DNA from: an uncultured Burkholderiales bacterium | GTDB taxonomy: Bacteria > Pseudomonadota > Gammaproteobacteria > Burkholderiales > Burkholderiaceae_C | DNA length: 58,815 nucleotides | Reading direction: 5' to 3' | Assembly: GCA_903870145.1 (NCBI GenBank) | Contig: CAIQBO010000032.1 | Coordinates: 1-58,815, forward strand | In this document: positions 37,973-48,327 of the stretch, in pieces | Position numbering within the stretch: position 1 is the stretch's first letter | Layout of the letters: each line of letters opens with the position of its first letter | Made by a program: the position numbers and the translations under genes | Notes under the pieces: generated by a model | Databases searched by the model: none | Told to the model about the DNA's origin: nothing | Seen by the model: only the letters and a program-made list of their open reading frames with translations

Positions 37973-39373
37973 TCACCCCTTCAAGGTCTGCTCCAACACA
38001 TGCAATTGCTGGTTCAGTTCGGTCAATTGCTGGCGTTCGGCGCTGATTTTGCGCACTGCATGCAACACAGTGGTGTGGTCGCGCCCGCCAAACAATTCAC
38101 CAATTTCAGGCAGACTTTTTTGCGTCAATTCTTTGGCCAAATACATGGCGATCTGGCGCGGGCGGGCAATGCTGGCGGGGCGTTTTTTGGAATACATGTC
38201 GGCCACTTTGATTTTGTAGTAGTCAGCCACTGTTTTTTGAATGTTCTCGACGCTGATTTGCCGGTTTTGAATCGACAACAAGTCACGCAAAGCCTCGCGC
38301 GCCAGTTGGATCGAGATTTCTTTTTGGTTAAAGCGCGAGTAGGCCAAGATTTTTCGCAAAGCCCCTTCCAACTCCCGCACGTTCGAGCGCACATTCTTGG
38401 CCACAAAAAAGGCCACCTCTTCGGGCATGACGCTGCCCTCGCTGATGGCTTTGTTGATCAAAATGGCCACCCGCATCTCCAACTCGGGTGGCTCAATGGC
38501 CACCGTCAAGCCTGAATCAAAGCGCGAGACCAAGCGCTCGTGGATGTCGGCCAGGCCTTTGGGGTAGGTGTCGCTGGTCATCACAATGTGCGACTTTTTG
38601 GCCAGCAAGGCCTCAAAGGCATTGAAGAACTCTTCTTGCGTGCGGTCCTTGTTGGCAAAGAATTGCACATCGTCAATCAAGAGCAAATCCAGCGAGTGGT
38701 AGCGGTGCTTGAACTCATCAAAGGTCTTGCGCTGGTAGGCTTTAACCACATCCGAGACAAATTGTTCGGCATGGATGTAGAGAACTTTGGCATCCGGGCG
38801 ATCGGCCAGCAACTTATTGCCCACCGCATGGACCAAGTGCGTTTTGCCCAAACCGACACCGCCGTAGATGAACAAGGGGTTGTACAAATGCCCCGGCATG
38901 GTGGCCACATGCATGGCCGCAGCGCGCGCCATGCGGTTGGCCGAGCCTTCGACCAAGGTGTCAAATGTCAGGGCCGTGTTCAGGCGGTGACGCTGGCCTG
39001 CGGCTTGCGCATCCTCCACCACGTCGATCAGCTCGGGCGCAGCATCCAAGGCTGATCTGGCCATTGAGAATGCAGTTTTACCTTGCGTCTCTCTGGTAGT
39101 AAGCGCTAACTCTATTTGAACTTTTTGGCCGTGCAAGCGGGACAAAACATCGGTCAAGCGGGCGCTGTATTGGGCTCGGATCCAGTCCAGCTTGAAGCGG
39201 TTGGCCACAAACAAAGTGATCTTGGACAGGTCCGCCGAAGCCTGCGCTGTCAAGGGTTTGATCCAAGTATTGAACTGCTGCTCGGGCAGATCTTGGGCCA
39301 GCTCATCAAGGCAGACTTGCCACAAGGCTTGGCCGGCATCGTCCGCCCCGCGGGTTCGTTGTCCCTCTGTCAT
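37973..39373 (-). CDS. dnaA: Chromosomal replication initiator protein DnaA
   Basis: 466 residues. Domain I ([20 protein letters not shown]) mediates self-interaction, domain III is the AAA+ ATPase with Walker [10 protein letters not shown] at residues 171-179 and Walker [11 protein letters not shown], and domain IV binds DnaA boxes through [15 protein letters not shown] near the C-terminus. The ATG at 39373 is the only plausible start. It transcribes away from the origin region, with dnaN and gyrB following. Confidence 0.97.
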   Translation of the reverse strand: MTEGQRTRGADDAGQALWQVCLDELAQDLPEQQFNTWIKPLTAQASADLSKITLFVANRFKLDWIRAQYSARLTDVLSRLHGQKVQIELALTTRETQGKTAFSMARSALDAAPELIDVVEDAQAAGQRHRLNTALTFDTLVEGSANRMARAAAMHVATMPGHLYNPLFIYGGVGLGKTHLVHAVGNKLLADRPDAKVLYIHAEQFVSDVVKAYQRKTFDEFKHRYHSLDLLLIDDVQFFANKDRTQEEFFNAFEALLAKKSHIVMTSDTYPKGLADIHERLVSRFDSGLTVAIEPPELEMRVAILINKAISEGSVMPEEVAFFVAKNVRSNVRELEGALRKILAYSRFNQKEISIQLAREALRDLLSIQNRQISVENIQKTVADYYKIKVADMYSKKRPASIARPRQIAMYLAKELTQKSLPEIGELFGGRDHTTVLHAVRKISAERQQLTELNQQLHVLEQTLKG

Positions 39374-39566
39374 AGTTTTGTTTTTTGAATGTGGACAGTT
39401 AGAAGTAATTCAGCTTAGATTTAGACTTTATCAAGAGTTTATCCACAAGCTGGCGCATCAATATGGTCCACATCATAAACCAGAATTTACGGGGCTGCAC
39501 ATTGATTTGGATGCAAGGAAAAGGAGGCCCCAGTTCAGGGGCGTTGGCAAGGGCTATGGGGAATAA
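39374..39566. other. oriC: Putative chromosome replication origin (oriC)
   Basis: Gene-free, AT-rich interval between dnaA and rpmH, the usual oriC site in betaproteobacteria. It contains one perfect DnaA box, TTATCCACA at 39439-39447, and two degenerate ones sharing the TCCACA core: CTGTCCACA on the - strand at 39390-39398 and TGGTCCACA at 39464-39472, each 7 of 9. The stretch 39380-39440 is the most AT-rich and is a candidate unwinding element. Strand skew would test it but was not computed. Confidence 0.7.
39439..39447 (+). promoter_or_regulatory. Consensus DnaA box
   Basis: TTATCCACA, an exact match to the DnaA recognition sequence, 66 bases upstream of the dnaA start codon. Besides initiation, it could mediate autoregulation of dnaA. 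Confidence 0.85.
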
Positions 39567-39595
39567 TTGCCAGCGCCGTGAAAGTTTGCGATAAT
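39567..39595 (+). promoter_or_regulatory. Sigma70-type promoter for rpmH-rnpA
   Basis: TTGCCA (-35) at 39567-39572 and GATAAT (-10) at 39590-39595 are separated by exactly 17 bases. The predicted transcript starts near 39602, about 48 bases before the rpmH start. Confidence 0.65.
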
Positions 39596-39649
39596 CACGG
39601 GTTTCCCCCAAAATTATTTGAGCCGCATGGCGGCGCCAGGACTGATCCC

Positions 39650-39784
39650 ATGAAACGCACATACCAACCCTCCAAGACCCGCCGCGCTCGCACCCACGGT
39701 TTTTTGGTCCGCATGAAAACCCGCGGCGGCCGCGCCGTGATCAACGCTCGCCGCGCCAAAGGCCGTAAACGCCTGGCAGCCTGA
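39650..39784 (+). CDS. rpmH: Large ribosomal subunit protein bL34
   Basis: 44 residues, very basic, with the universal bL34 sequence start [18 protein letters not shown] and end [21 protein letters not shown] pattern. CCAGGA stands seven bases before the ATG at 39650; the frame is open upstream but not conserved. It is the first gene of the rpmH-rnpA-yidD-yidC-mnmE cluster to the right of the origin. Confidence 0.98.
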   Translation: MKRTYQPSKTRRARTHGFLVRMKTRGGRAVINARRAKGRKRLAA

Positions 39785-39822
39785 GCGGGCGGGCCCCAAG
39801 CTGCCCTTGGCACAACTTCATC

Positions 39823-40281
39823 GTGTCTCGTGCGGCCATTTGTTCAGGCAAACAATCCGGACGTGGTGTGCAGCGTTTGAAAACTCGAGCGCAATTTCAG
39901 GCAGCCCTTTCTGGCGGCACGGTGTCTCGCACGCCTCACTTTGCCTTGCACCGTGTCAGCCTGCCCCAGCTTAGCAGCGAGCACCCCCCCTTGTTTCACA
40001 CCCAAGATGTATGGCTAGGCGCCATGCTGCCCAAACGCTGGGCGCGCCGCGCTGTGACCCGCAACGCCATCAAACGTCAAATTTATGTGGTCAGCGCTTT
40101 GTTTGAGCAGCGCTTGCCCTGCGCTGCCCACGTGGTTCGCTTGCGCTCGGGCTTTGACCGCACACAATTTATCAGCGCCACCTCCCAGCTTTTAAAGCAA
40201 GCGGTCCGCGCTGAGTTGGAGCACTTGTTTGAGCGCGCCTGCAGCGCCAATCGCGCCCAAAGTGCGCCGGCCCTGCCATGA
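39823..40281 (+). CDS. rnpA: Ribonuclease P protein component
   Basis: 152 residues from a GTG at 39823; a GTG at 39868, giving MQRLKTRAQF, matches the usual family start and may be the true one (137 residues). The RNR signature RRAVTRNAIKRQIY that contacts the RNA subunit is clear, as is FALHRV near the start. The protein aids 5' maturation of tRNAs. It overlaps yidD by four bases (ATGA). Confidence 0.93.
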   Translation: MSRAAICSGKQSGRGVQRLKTRAQFQAALSGGTVSRTPHFALHRVSLPQLSSEHPPLFHTQDVWLGAMLPKRWARRAVTRNAIKRQIYVVSALFEQRLPCAAHVVRLRSGFDRTQFISATSQLLKQAVRAELEHLFERACSANRAQSAPALP

Positions 40282-40550
40282 TCCAACAACTCCTGACCGG
40301 CCTGGTCAAGGGCTACCGACTGCTGCTCAGCCCTTGGCTGGGCACCTCTTGCCGCTTTGAGCCCACCTGCTCTGCTTATGCTTTGCAAGCCTTGCATCAG
40401 CACGGCGCAGGCGCGGGCAGTTACATGACGCTCAAGCGCATTGGCCGCTGCCACCCGTGGTGCGATGGGGGCTTAGACCCTGTGCCCGAAAAGGCACCGC
40501 GCTTGTTTTCCCTTTTGATTCCAACCCCCTCTTCGAAGAAGTCCTCATGA
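40278..40550 (+). CDS. yidD: Membrane protein insertion efficiency factor YidD
   Basis: 90 residues. Small amphipathic protein with the family pattern KGYRLLLSPWLGTSCRFEPTC-, then SAYALQALHQHG and RCHPWCDGGLDPVP, including the three conserved Cys. It helps YidC-dependent insertion at the inner membrane. Start overlaps the rnpA stop and stop overlaps the yidC start. Confidence 0.94.
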   Translation: MIQQLLTGLVKGYRLLLSPWLGTSCRFEPTCSAYALQALHQHGAGAGSYMTLKRIGRCHPWCDGGLDPVPEKAPRLFSLLIPTPSSKKSS

Positions 40551-42277
40551 ACGATATTCGCCGCACCATTTTGTGGGTTGTATTTGGCTTTTCCATGGTC
40601 TTGCTATGGGACCAATGGCAGATCCACAATGGCAACAAAGCCACCTTCTTCCCTAAGCCCACCGTAGCAGCGCCAGCCTCGACCGGCGCCGTCTCGGATC
40701 CTGCACTGCCCAACCCCAATGCTGCAGCCACGCCGCCTGTTACGGCCAGCAGCGCGGGCGCATCTTCGCCAACGTCGGCTGCCGCGCAAGTGCCCGGCGT
40801 TGTGGCGCCAGCGGCGGCCCCCGCGGCCTTGATATCGCGCGAGCGCATCGAAGTCAGCACCGATGTGCTCAAACTCAGCTTTGACACCGAGGGGGGCTCG
40901 TTGGTGCACACCGAGTTCTTGAAGTTTGGTGACTTGAGCGACAGCAAAAAATCTTTCGTCTTGCTCGATGAAAGCCGTACACGCGTTTATGTGGCGCAAA
41001 CAGGTTTGATAGGCGGGCCCTTTGCCAGCCACAAGACCCCTTTGAAATTCAGCGGCGAGCGCGCCATGAAAGAGGGTCAAAACGAATTGGTGTTGCGCTT
41101 TGAATCGGACGATGTGGGGGGCTTGAAACTGATCAAGACCTACACCTTGACGCGCGGCAGCTATGCCTTGAGCGTCAAACACGAAGTTCAAAACACGGGC
41201 AGTGCGCCAGCCTCACCCCAGTTGTATGTGCAGTTGGTGCGCGATGGCAACAAGCCTGATGGCGAGTCCTCGTTTTACTCCACCTTCACTGGCCCTGCTG
41301 TTTACACCGACGCCAAAAAATTCCAGAAGATTGAATTCACCGACATCGAGAAAAACAAAGCTGAATTTGAAAAGACGACGCAGCAGGGCTACGTTGCCAT
41401 GGTGCAGCATTATTTTGCTGCGGCCTGGCTGCTGCCGCCAGATACGGCGCGTGAAAACTTTGCACGCAAAGTCGACAACAACCTGTACGCCGTGGGCATG
41501 ATCACGCCTCTTGCTGAGATCGCGCCCGGTCAAAGCAAGTCCGTGAGCGCAACTTTTTTTGCAGGCCCGCAAGAAGAGAATATGCTCGAGTCTTTGGCCC
41601 CCGGTTTGGAGTTGGTCAAAGACTACGGCTGGCTGACTTTGCTGGCCAAACCGCTTTACTGGTTGCTTGATAAATTATTCGGCTTCATCCAAAACTGGGG
41701 CTGGTCCATTGTGGCGCTGGTGGTCTTGTTGAAGCTGGCTTTTTATTGGCTCAACGCCAAAGCCTACTCCAGCATGGCCAAAATGAAGGCCATCAACCCG
41801 CGCATCATGGAGATGCGCGAGCGCTTGAAAGACAACCCGCAGCAAATGCAGCAAGAAATGATGCGCATCTACCGCGAAGAAAAAGTCAACCCCATGGGCG
41901 GGTGCTTTCCGATCATGGTTCAGATCCCTGTGTTCATCGCTTTGTACTGGGTCTTGCTCTCATCGGTTGAAATGCGCAACGCGCCGTGGGTCGGATGGAT
42001 TCACGATCTTTCCGCGCCAGATCCTTACTTCATTTTGCCGGTGGTCATGACCCTCTCGACCATGCTGCAAACCGCACTCAACCCAGCGCCGCCAGACCCT
42101 ATGCAAGCCAAAATGATGTGGATCATGCCGCTGGTCTTCAGCGTGATGTTTTTCTTCTTTCCCTCTGGCTTGGTGCTGTACTGGATCACCAACAACATTT
42201 TGTCCATTGCGCAGCAGTGGGTCATCAACACCCGCATGGGCGTGCCCCCGCAGTTCAATTTGCCCAAGTTCAATTGA
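40547..42277 (+). CDS. yidC: Membrane protein insertase YidC
   Basis: 576 residues from the ATG at 40547 (MNDIRRTILWVVFGFSM). An N-terminal membrane anchor, an Ala/Pro-rich linker (about residues 35-95), the periplasmic beta-sandwich domain, then the conserved five-helix core starting near KPLYWLLDKLFGFIQNWGWS with the cytoplasmic hairpin KAINPRIMEMRERLKDNPQQ and GGCFPIMVQIPVFIALYWVL. Inserts proteins into the inner membrane alone or with SecYEG. Confidence 0.97.
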   Translation: MNDIRRTILWVVFGFSMVLLWDQWQIHNGNKATFFPKPTVAAPASTGAVSDPALPNPNAAATPPVTASSAGASSPTSAAAQVPGVVAPAAAPAALISRERIEVSTDVLKLSFDTEGGSLVHTEFLKFGDLSDSKKSFVLLDESRTRVYVAQTGLIGGPFASHKTPLKFSGERAMKEGQNELVLRFESDDVGGLKLIKTYTLTRGSYALSVKHEVQNTGSAPASPQLYVQLVRDGNKPDGESSFYSTFTGPAVYTDAKKFQKIEFTDIEKNKAEFEKTTQQGYVAMVQHYFAAAWLLPPDTARENFARKVDNNLYAVGMITPLAEIAPGQSKSVSATFFAGPQEENMLESLAPGLELVKDYGWLTLLAKPLYWLLDKLFGFIQNWGWSIVALVVLLKLAFYWLNAKAYSSMAKMKAINPRIMEMRERLKDNPQQMQQEMMRIYREEKVNPMGGCFPIMVQIPVFIALYWVLLSSVEMRNAPWVGWIHDLSAPDPYFILPVVMTLSTMLQTALNPAPPDPMQAKMMWIMPLVFSVMFFFFPSGLVLYWITNNILSIAQQWVINTRMGVPPQFNLPKFN

Positions 42278-42301
42278 GATCATGGCCTTCACCTGCTTCC
42301 C

Positions 42302-43762
42302 ATGCTGCCCCACACTTCAGAGCCGATTGTTGCCATTGCCACCGCCCCCGGTCGCGGCGCTGTGGGCATCGTGCGCGTCTCGGGGCAACACTTAAAGGCC
42401 TTTGCCCAGCAGCTTTGCGGCAGGCCTTTGCAAGCACGCCAAGCCCACTACTTGCCATTCCATGACGATGGGGGTCAACCCATCGATCAAGGTTTGGCAA
42501 TTTTTTTTCCTGCGCCCCATTCCTTCACCGGCGAAGACGTGCTTGAGCTGCAAGCGCACGGCGGCCCGGTCGTGTTGCAGCTCTTGTTGGCCCGCTGCAT
42601 GGAGGTAGCAAGTTCACTGCAAACACCAACAAGTCAAGCCTATTTACCGGGCCTGCGCTTGGCACAGGCGGGCGAGTTCACGCAACGCGCTTTTTTGAAC
42701 GACAAGATTGATTTGACCCAAGCCGAGGCCATTGCCGATTTGATCGATGCCTCCACGGGCGCTGCAGCGCGCAGTGCCAGTCGCTCTTTGGCGGGTGATT
42801 TTTCCAAAGACATTGCGCGCTTACTTGCAGGGTTGGTGCACCTGCGCATGTTGGTCGAAGCCACCTTGGATTTTCCTGAAGAAGAAATTGATTTTTTGCA
42901 AAAAGCCGATGCGCAAGGTCAGCTCACTCGCTTGCAAGCGCAATTGCGCCAAGTGCTTGAGCGCACGCAACAAGGCGCTTTGCTGCGCGAGGGCATCAAG
43001 GTCGTGATCGCGGGGCAACCCAATGCCGGCAAGAGCTCTTTGCTCAACGCGCTGGCAGGGGCCGAGTTGGCCATCGTCACGCCCATTGCAGGCACCACGC
43101 GCGATGTGGTGCAGCAAACCATTCAGATTGAAGGCGTGCCCGTGCATGTGATCGACACTGCCGGCCTGCGCGAAGGGGCAGACATCAACGAGGTTGAGCA
43201 AATCGGCATTGAAAGGGCATGGGGGCAAATTGAAAATGCCGATGCAGTTTTGTTCTTGCACGACCTCACGCGCATGCACGAGCCGGCCTATGCAGCAGCC
43301 GACGCACAGATTGCCATCCGTTTGAAAAGCCGCCTGCCTAGCCAAATTCCTTTGCTTGATTTGTGGAACAAGTGCGACCTGCAAACGAGAAGCACACTGG
43401 GCGAGACATTGGACACGCATGCGATGCAGTCAAGCCCGCAGGCTCCAAACAACGATCTCCACCTCTCGGCCAAAACCGGTGCAGGCGTGGCGCAATTGCG
43501 CCAGCGCTTGCTGCAAGCGGCTGGCTGGTTGCCGGCCAACGAAGGCTTGTATTTGGCCCGGGCACGGCACGTGCAAGCGCTTGAGCGTGTGGCCTTGCAC
43601 TTGGGCCAAGCCGAGTTGAATTTAGCAGCGCAAGCGCAATCTCTAGACCTCTTGGCCGAAGAGTTGCGCTTGGCTCAAAACGCCTTGAATGAAATCACGG
43701 GCGCCTTCAATGCCGACGATTTGTTGGGCCATATTTTTTCCAGTTTTTGCATCGGCAAATAA
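42302..43762 (+). CDS. mnmE: tRNA modification GTPase MnmE
   Basis: 486 residues. With MnmG it makes 5-carboxymethylaminomethyl-uridine at the tRNA wobble position. The N-terminal folate-binding domain begins [21 protein letters not shown]; the central helical domain is interrupted by the G domain with [24 protein letters not shown] and DTAGLRE; the C-terminus is the catalytic FCIGK. The G4 motif NKCD (LWNKCDLQ) is present. It ends the origin-side cluster, 24 bases after yidC. Confidence 0.96.
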   Translation: MLPHTSEPIVAIATAPGRGAVGIVRVSGQHLKAFAQQLCGRPLQARQAHYLPFHDDGGQPIDQGLAIFFPAPHSFTGEDVLELQAHGGPVVLQLLLARCMEVASSLQTPTSQAYLPGLRLAQAGEFTQRAFLNDKIDLTQAEAIADLIDASTGAAARSASRSLAGDFSKDIARLLAGLVHLRMLVEATLDFPEEEIDFLQKADAQGQLTRLQAQLRQVLERTQQGALLREGIKVVIAGQPNAGKSSLLNALAGAELAIVTPIAGTTRDVVQQTIQIEGVPVHVIDTAGLREGADINEVEQIGIERAWGQIENADAVLFLHDLTRMHEPAYAAADAQIAIRLKSRLPSQIPLLDLWNKCDLQTRSTLGETLDTHAMQSSPQAPNNDLHLSAKTGAGVAQLRQRLLQAAGWLPANEGLYLARARHVQALERVALHLGQAELNLAAQAQSLDLLAEELRLAQNALNEITGAFNADDLLGHIFSSFCIGK

Positions 43763-43767
43763 ACACC

Positions 43768-45555
43768 ATGGCCAAACCTGCCGCCCTTGATCGCCCCGCC
43801 CACAAGAGTGCACGCTCATTGAGCGGGCTTGTGCCTTTTCTCAAACCTTACCGTTTGCAAATGGGTTTGGCGTTGGTGTTTTTGGTGCTGGCCGCAGCCT
43901 CGACCTTGGTCTTTCCATTGGCTTTGCGTCAGTTGATTGACAACGGACTGCAGCACCCCGACAAGGGCGCGCAAGCCATGGCTTTGCAAGGCAATTTTGT
44001 GATGCTGTTTGGTGTGGCCGTGGCGCTGGGTTTGTTTTCTGCTGCGCGTTTTTACACCGTCAGTTGGCTGGGCGAGCGCGTGACCACCGACTTGCGAAAC
44101 GCTGTTTACAGCCACGTGCTGCGCCAAAGTCCCGCCTTCTTTGAAACCACACCCACAGGCGAAGTCATCAGCCGCTTGGTGGCTGACACCACCTTGGTTC
44201 AAACCGTGGTGGGCTCATCGTTGTCGATGGGCCTGCGCAACGCTGTGATGGGCCTGGGCGCTTTGCTGATGTTGGTCTGGGCCCACCCCACCGTGATGCT
44301 GCAATTGGTTTTGACGGTGCTCTTGGTAGTCTGGCCTGCCACAGTGTATGGGCGGCGCGTGCGCCGCTTGTCGCGCGCCAGCCAAGACCGCGTGGCCGAT
44401 GCCAGCAGCATTGCGACCGAAGTTTTAAGCGCCATGCCTGTGGTGCAAAGTTATACCGCCGAAGACCGCGAAGCGGCCCGCTTTGCCAGCGCCACCGAGC
44501 AAGGCTTTCAAACCGCGGTGCGCCGCACCCGTGCACGCTCGGTGCTGGTGGCCTTCATCATCATTGCCAATGCCGCATTTTTGCTCTGGGGCTTGTACCA
44601 AGGCACGCAAGCCGTGCTGGCCGGCCAACTCAGCGCAGGACAGCTGGGGCAAGCGGTTTTGTACGTGATTATTTTTGCTGGCGCAGTAGCGGTCTTGGGT
44701 GAAACCTATGGCGACTTGCTGCGCGCCGCAGGTGCCACCGAACGCTTGATGGAATTGCTGGGCAGCACTTCCCCCATTCAATCGCCAACGCACCCCATTG
44801 CAGCGCCAGTGCCAGTGGCTGGCAGCACACTGATTTTTGAAGGGCTGCATTTTTCTTATCCCTCGCGGCCCGGGCAACTGGCACTGCAAGATTTTTCTGT
44901 CCAGATTCAAGCGGGCCAAACCGTGGCCATCGTGGGCCCCAGTGGCGCTGGCAAAACAACTTTGTTTGGCTTGCTGCTGCGCTACTACGACCCACAGTCG
45001 GGCCGCATTGCGCTGGATGGCGTGCCGATTCAAAACTTGGACTTGCATGCGCTGCGCCAGCGCATTGGCATCGTGCCGCAAGAGCCTGTTTTGTTCTCCA
45101 GCAGTGCCATGGAAAATATTCGCTACGGCCGGCCTGAGGCCTCCAACGCCGAGGTGCGCGCCGCTGCTGTAGCCGCCTTTGCAGATGAATTCATCACCAC
45201 CTTGCCCGAAGGCTACGACACCTTTTTGGGCGAACGCGGCGTGCGCTTGTCGGGCGGCCAGCGCCAGCGCATTGCCATTGCCAGGGCCATGCTGAAAAAC
45301 CCACCTCTGCTGTTGCTGGACGAGGCCACCAGCGCCTTGGACGCTCACAGCGAGCGCATGGTGCAAGCCGCTTTAGAGTCCGCCATGCGCGGCAGAACCA
45401 CGTTGGTGATTGCCCACCGCTTGGCCACCGTGCAACAAGCCGATCTGATTTTGGTGCTGGACCATGGCCGCTTGGTCGAGCAGGGCAGCCACGCGCACTT
45501 GGTGGCTTTGGGCGGTGTCTACGCTGGTTTGGCGGCGCTGCAATTCAACGCTTGA
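43768..45555 (+). CDS. ABC transporter, MsbA-like membrane-ATPase fusion
   Basis: 595 residues from the ATG at 43768. Six membrane segments in the first 320 residues, then an ATP-binding domain with Walker A GPSGAGKTT near residue 391, the signature LSGGQRQR near 494 and Walker B LLLLDEATSALD, followed by the switch His in VIAHRLATV. It is a homodimeric exporter of the lipid/multidrug type (MsbA/BmrA-like); the cargo cannot be read from sequence. It follows mnmE by five bases and converges on apt. Confidence 0.9.
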   Translation: MAKPAALDRPAHKSARSLSGLVPFLKPYRLQMGLALVFLVLAAASTLVFPLALRQLIDNGLQHPDKGAQAMALQGNFVMLFGVAVALGLFSAARFYTVSWLGERVTTDLRNAVYSHVLRQSPAFFETTPTGEVISRLVADTTLVQTVVGSSLSMGLRNAVMGLGALLMLVWAHPTVMLQLVLTVLLVVWPATVYGRRVRRLSRASQDRVADASSIATEVLSAMPVVQSYTAEDREAARFASATEQGFQTAVRRTRARSVLVAFIIIANAAFLLWGLYQGTQAVLAGQLSAGQLGQAVLYVIIFAGAVAVLGETYGDLLRAAGATERLMELLGSTSPIQSPTHPIAAPVPVAGSTLIFEGLHFSYPSRPGQLALQDFSVQIQAGQTVAIVGPSGAGKTTLFGLLLRYYDPQSGRIALDGVPIQNLDLHALRQRIGIVPQEPVLFSSSAMENIRYGRPEASNAEVRAAAVAAFADEFITTLPEGYDTFLGERGVRLSGGQRQRIAIARAMLKNPPLLLLDEATSALDAHSERMVQAALESAMRGRTTLVIAHRLATVQQADLILVLDHGRLVEQGSHAHLVALGGVYAGLAALQFNA

Positions 45556-45599
45556 TTTGCAGCTTCAGCGCGCGCATTGGGCCCACAACGCAGGCACCC

Positions 45600-46139
45600 T
45601 CAGTGCCCCTCAAAGTCCACCAAGGTGAACAAGGCCAAGCCCGCTTGGCGCAGCTTGTCTGAGCCGCCCAACTCCGGCAAATCGACAATGGCCGCGCCCT
45701 CAATCACAGTGGCGCCCAGTTTTTCAAGCAATTTCATACCGGCCATCATGGTGCCGCCTGTGGCAATCAAGTCGTCTATCAAGAGCACGCGCTGGCCAGG
45801 CTGCACTGCATCGGTGTGCAACTCGACGGTGGCGCTGCCATATTCAAGTTCATAGGTTTCTTCCACCACCGTGAAGGGCAGCTTGCCTTTTTTGCGAATG
45901 GGAACGAAGCCCACATTCAACTCATAAGCCACCACCGCACCCAAAATAAAGCCACGCGCATCCAAGCCAGCCACCACATCAGGCTTCAAAGAAGGCTCCA
46001 TGTAGCGGTGCACAAAAGCGTCAATCAAGACCCGAAACACGCGCGGGTTTTGCAACAACGGCGTGATATCGCGAAACTGCACACCAGGCACAGGCCAATC
46101 GGGCACTGTGCGAATATGGCTTCTTAAATAGTCATTCAT
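45600..46139 (-). CDS. apt: Adenine phosphoribosyltransferase
   Basis: 179 residues from the ATG at 46139, with TAGGA eight bases upstream; two in-frame Met codons further 5' are poorly placed. Salvages adenine to AMP using PRPP. The family start [20 protein letters not shown], then FRDITPLLQ and the PRPP-binding loop [15 protein letters not shown], are intact. Divergent from kdsD across 45 bases. Confidence 0.95.
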   Translation of the reverse strand: MNDYLRSHIRTVPDWPVPGVQFRDITPLLQNPRVFRVLIDAFVHRYMEPSLKPDVVAGLDARGFILGAVVAYELNVGFVPIRKKGKLPFTVVEETYELEYGSATVELHTDAVQPGQRVLLIDDLIATGGTMMAGMKLLEKLGATVIEGAAIVDLPELGGSDKLRQAGLALFTLVDFEGH

Positions 46140-46184
46140 GCGTGACATCCTACCCATTTTCAACTTGCCCGATAAAATACCCGC

Positions 46185-47162
46185 ATGTCATTGAACTCAG
46201 AACAAGTCTTGCAACTGGCCCGCGACACCTTGGACATCGAGGCGGCCGCCTTGCTTGGCATGAAGTCACGCATCGATGATCGCTTTGTAGAGGCCGTGCG
46301 CATGGTGCTGGCCGTCAAAGGCCGGGTGGTCGTGACGGGCATGGGCAAGAGCGGGCACATCGGCCGCAAGATCGCCGCCACGCTGGCCTCCACAGGCACG
46401 CCGGCCATGTTTGTGCACCCCGGTGAGGCCAGCCACGGTGACTTGGGCATGATCAAGCCCGTCGACCTGGTGCTGGCCATCTCCAACAGCGGCGAGAGCG
46501 ACGAGTTGGTTGCCATCTTGCCTGTCCTCAAGCGCCAAGGCGTGCCCTTGATCGCCATGACAGGGGGCATGGACTCCGCCTTGGCCAAGCACGCCAATGT
46601 GGTGCTCGATTGCAGCGTTGAAAAAGAAGCCTGCCCCTTGAACTTGGCACCCACGGCCAGCACCACTGCTCAACTGGCATTGGGCGACGCGCTGGCCGTT
46701 GCGCTCTTAGATGCCCGCGGTTTTCAAGCGGAAGATTTCGCCCGCTCTCACCCCGGCGGTTCCTTGGGTCGGCGCTTGTTGACCCATGTCAGCGATGTGA
46801 TGCGCCAAGGCGATGCAGTGCCCAGCGTGTTGCTAGAGGCCAGTTTCGCAGACCTGATGCGCGAGATGGGCCGCAAAGGATTGGGCGCCTCGGCCATTGT
46901 CGATGCGCAGCACAAAGTCTTGGGCATCTTCACCGACGGTGACCTGCGCCGCTTGATTGAAAAAGGCATTGACATGCGCGCCTTGACCGCGGGCCAAGCC
47001 ATGCACCCCAACCCGCGCACGGTATTGCCAGGCGCATTGGCCGTCGAGGCGGCCGAAATGATGGAGCAACACCGCATCACCAGTGTTTTGGTGGTTGACG
47101 CACACGGCGCTTTGTGCGGCGCGCTGAACAGCAACGACTTGATGCGTGCCAAAGTGATTTGA
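46185..47162 (+). CDS. kdsD: Arabinose-5-phosphate isomerase
   Basis: 325 residues. Converts ribulose 5-phosphate to arabinose 5-phosphate, the first committed step to Kdo of lipopolysaccharide. The sugar-isomerase (SIS) domain holds [32 protein letters not shown] and [12 protein letters not shown], and the C-terminal half contains two CBS domains ending in [11 protein letters not shown]. It starts the kdsD-kdsC-lptC unit. Confidence 0.95.
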   Translation: MSLNSEQVLQLARDTLDIEAAALLGMKSRIDDRFVEAVRMVLAVKGRVVVTGMGKSGHIGRKIAATLASTGTPAMFVHPGEASHGDLGMIKPVDLVLAISNSGESDELVAILPVLKRQGVPLIAMTGGMDSALAKHANVVLDCSVEKEACPLNLAPTASTTAQLALGDALAVALLDARGFQAEDFARSHPGGSLGRRLLTHVSDVMRQGDAVPSVLLEASFADLMREMGRKGLGASAIVDAQHKVLGIFTDGDLRRLIEKGIDMRALTAGQAMHPNPRTVLPGALAVEAAEMMEQHRITSVLVVDAHGALCGALNSNDLMRAKVI

Positions 47163-47163
47163 C

Positions 47164-47718
47164 ATGCAAAGCATTCAGCCCGTTTTGAACTACCCCCCCG
47201 AGTTGCTGCTGCAAGCGCAAGGCATTCGCGTGGCTTTCTTTGATGTGGACGGCGTTTTAACCGATGGCAGTTTGTATTTTTCTGAAACCGGTGAAAGCCT
47301 CAAGCGATTTAACACGCTAGACGGGCATGGCCTGAAATTGTTGATGCAAGCGGGCATCACGCCGGTCGTCATCACGGGCCGCGACAGTGCCCCTTTGCGG
47401 GTTCGCCTCAAAGCGCTCGGTGTGGAACACGCACGCTTTGGCACCGAGGACAAACTGCCTGCGGCGCAAGATTTCTTGAGCGCGTTAGGCCTAGATTGGA
47501 CGCAGGCCGCGGCCATGGGTGATGACTGGCCCGACTTGCCCGTCATGCAACGCGCGGCGTTTGCTTGCGCGCCTGCCAATGCGCATGCGCAGGCCTTGGC
47601 CATTGCCCACCACGTCACGGCCCAAAGGGGCGGGGAAGGTGCGGCCAGAGCTTTTTGCGATGTGCTGCTGGTGGCCACTGGCCACTACGCCCAACTATTG
47701 AAGAATGCTGCGCCATGA
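47164..47718 (+). CDS. kdsC: 3-deoxy-D-manno-octulosonate-8-phosphate phosphatase
   Basis: 184 residues. HAD-family phosphatase that releases Kdo from Kdo-8-phosphate. The nucleophile motif FFDVDGVLTDGSLYFS near residue 25, TGRDSAPLRVR, and the metal-binding MGDDWPDLPVM are clear. One base separates it from kdsD, and its stop overlaps the lptC start (ATGA). Confidence 0.95.
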   Translation: MQSIQPVLNYPPELLLQAQGIRVAFFDVDGVLTDGSLYFSETGESLKRFNTLDGHGLKLLMQAGITPVVITGRDSAPLRVRLKALGVEHARFGTEDKLPAAQDFLSALGLDWTQAAAMGDDWPDLPVMQRAAFACAPANAHAQALAIAHHVTAQRGGEGAARAFCDVLLVATGHYAQLLKNAAP

Positions 47719-48314
47719 TAGGGACCCTGCGTTACGCATTGGACCGCTTGACGCTTTACTTGCCAGCGGTGCTCATGGCCATGTTTGCTTTGGGCAGTTG
47801 GTGGTTGGTGCGCAGTTTGCCCTCTTTTGTTGTGGCCCCCACTGAAAAAATTCTACGGCACGAGCCAGATTACTTTCTGCACAATTTTTCAATCCAATCA
47901 TTTGATGCTGAAGGACGCTTAACGCGCGAATTGCAGGGTGATCAAGCACGCCACTTTCCAGACACCGACATGCTCGACATCAACGCGGTGCAATTGCAAT
48001 CACAAAATCCGCAAGGCCAGCGCATGCATGCCAGCGCAGCGCGCGCGTTGGCCAAAAGCGATGGCACTGAAGTCAGCTTGATAGGCACTGCGCTGGTCCA
48101 GCGTGACGCGCTTCGCGGCGGTGTTCGCACTGAGTTGCGAAGTGAGCATCTCACAGCCTTCGTCAAAGAGGATCGCGTTGTCAGCCACAGCCCGGTTGAA
48201 TTCAAACGTGGCTCCGATGTTTTCACAGCCAACGCCTTGGAGATGAACAGCCGCACGGGGCAGTACCAACTCCTTGGCAAAGTGCGCGGCGTGGTGCAAG
48301 CCCAAACCCCCTAG
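47715..48314 (+). CDS. lptC: Lipopolysaccharide export protein LptC
   Basis: 199 residues from the ATG at 47715. One N-terminal membrane helix (LYLPAVLMAMFALGSWWLV), then a periplasmic OstA-type beta-jellyroll domain with FDAEGRLTRELQGDQARHFPD and RTELRSEHLTAFVKEDRV. It links the LptBFG transporter to LptA in carrying LPS across the periplasm. lptA and lptB, usually next, are absent; a short-chain dehydrogenase follows. Confidence 0.92.
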   Translation: MIGTLRYALDRLTLYLPAVLMAMFALGSWWLVRSLPSFVVAPTEKILRHEPDYFLHNFSIQSFDAEGRLTRELQGDQARHFPDTDMLDINAVQLQSQNPQGQRMHASAARALAKSDGTEVSLIGTALVQRDALRGGVRTELRSEHLTAFVKEDRVVSHSPVEFKRGSDVFTANALEMNSRTGQYQLLGKVRGVVQAQTP

Positions 48315-48327
48315 CACCGCAACACGC

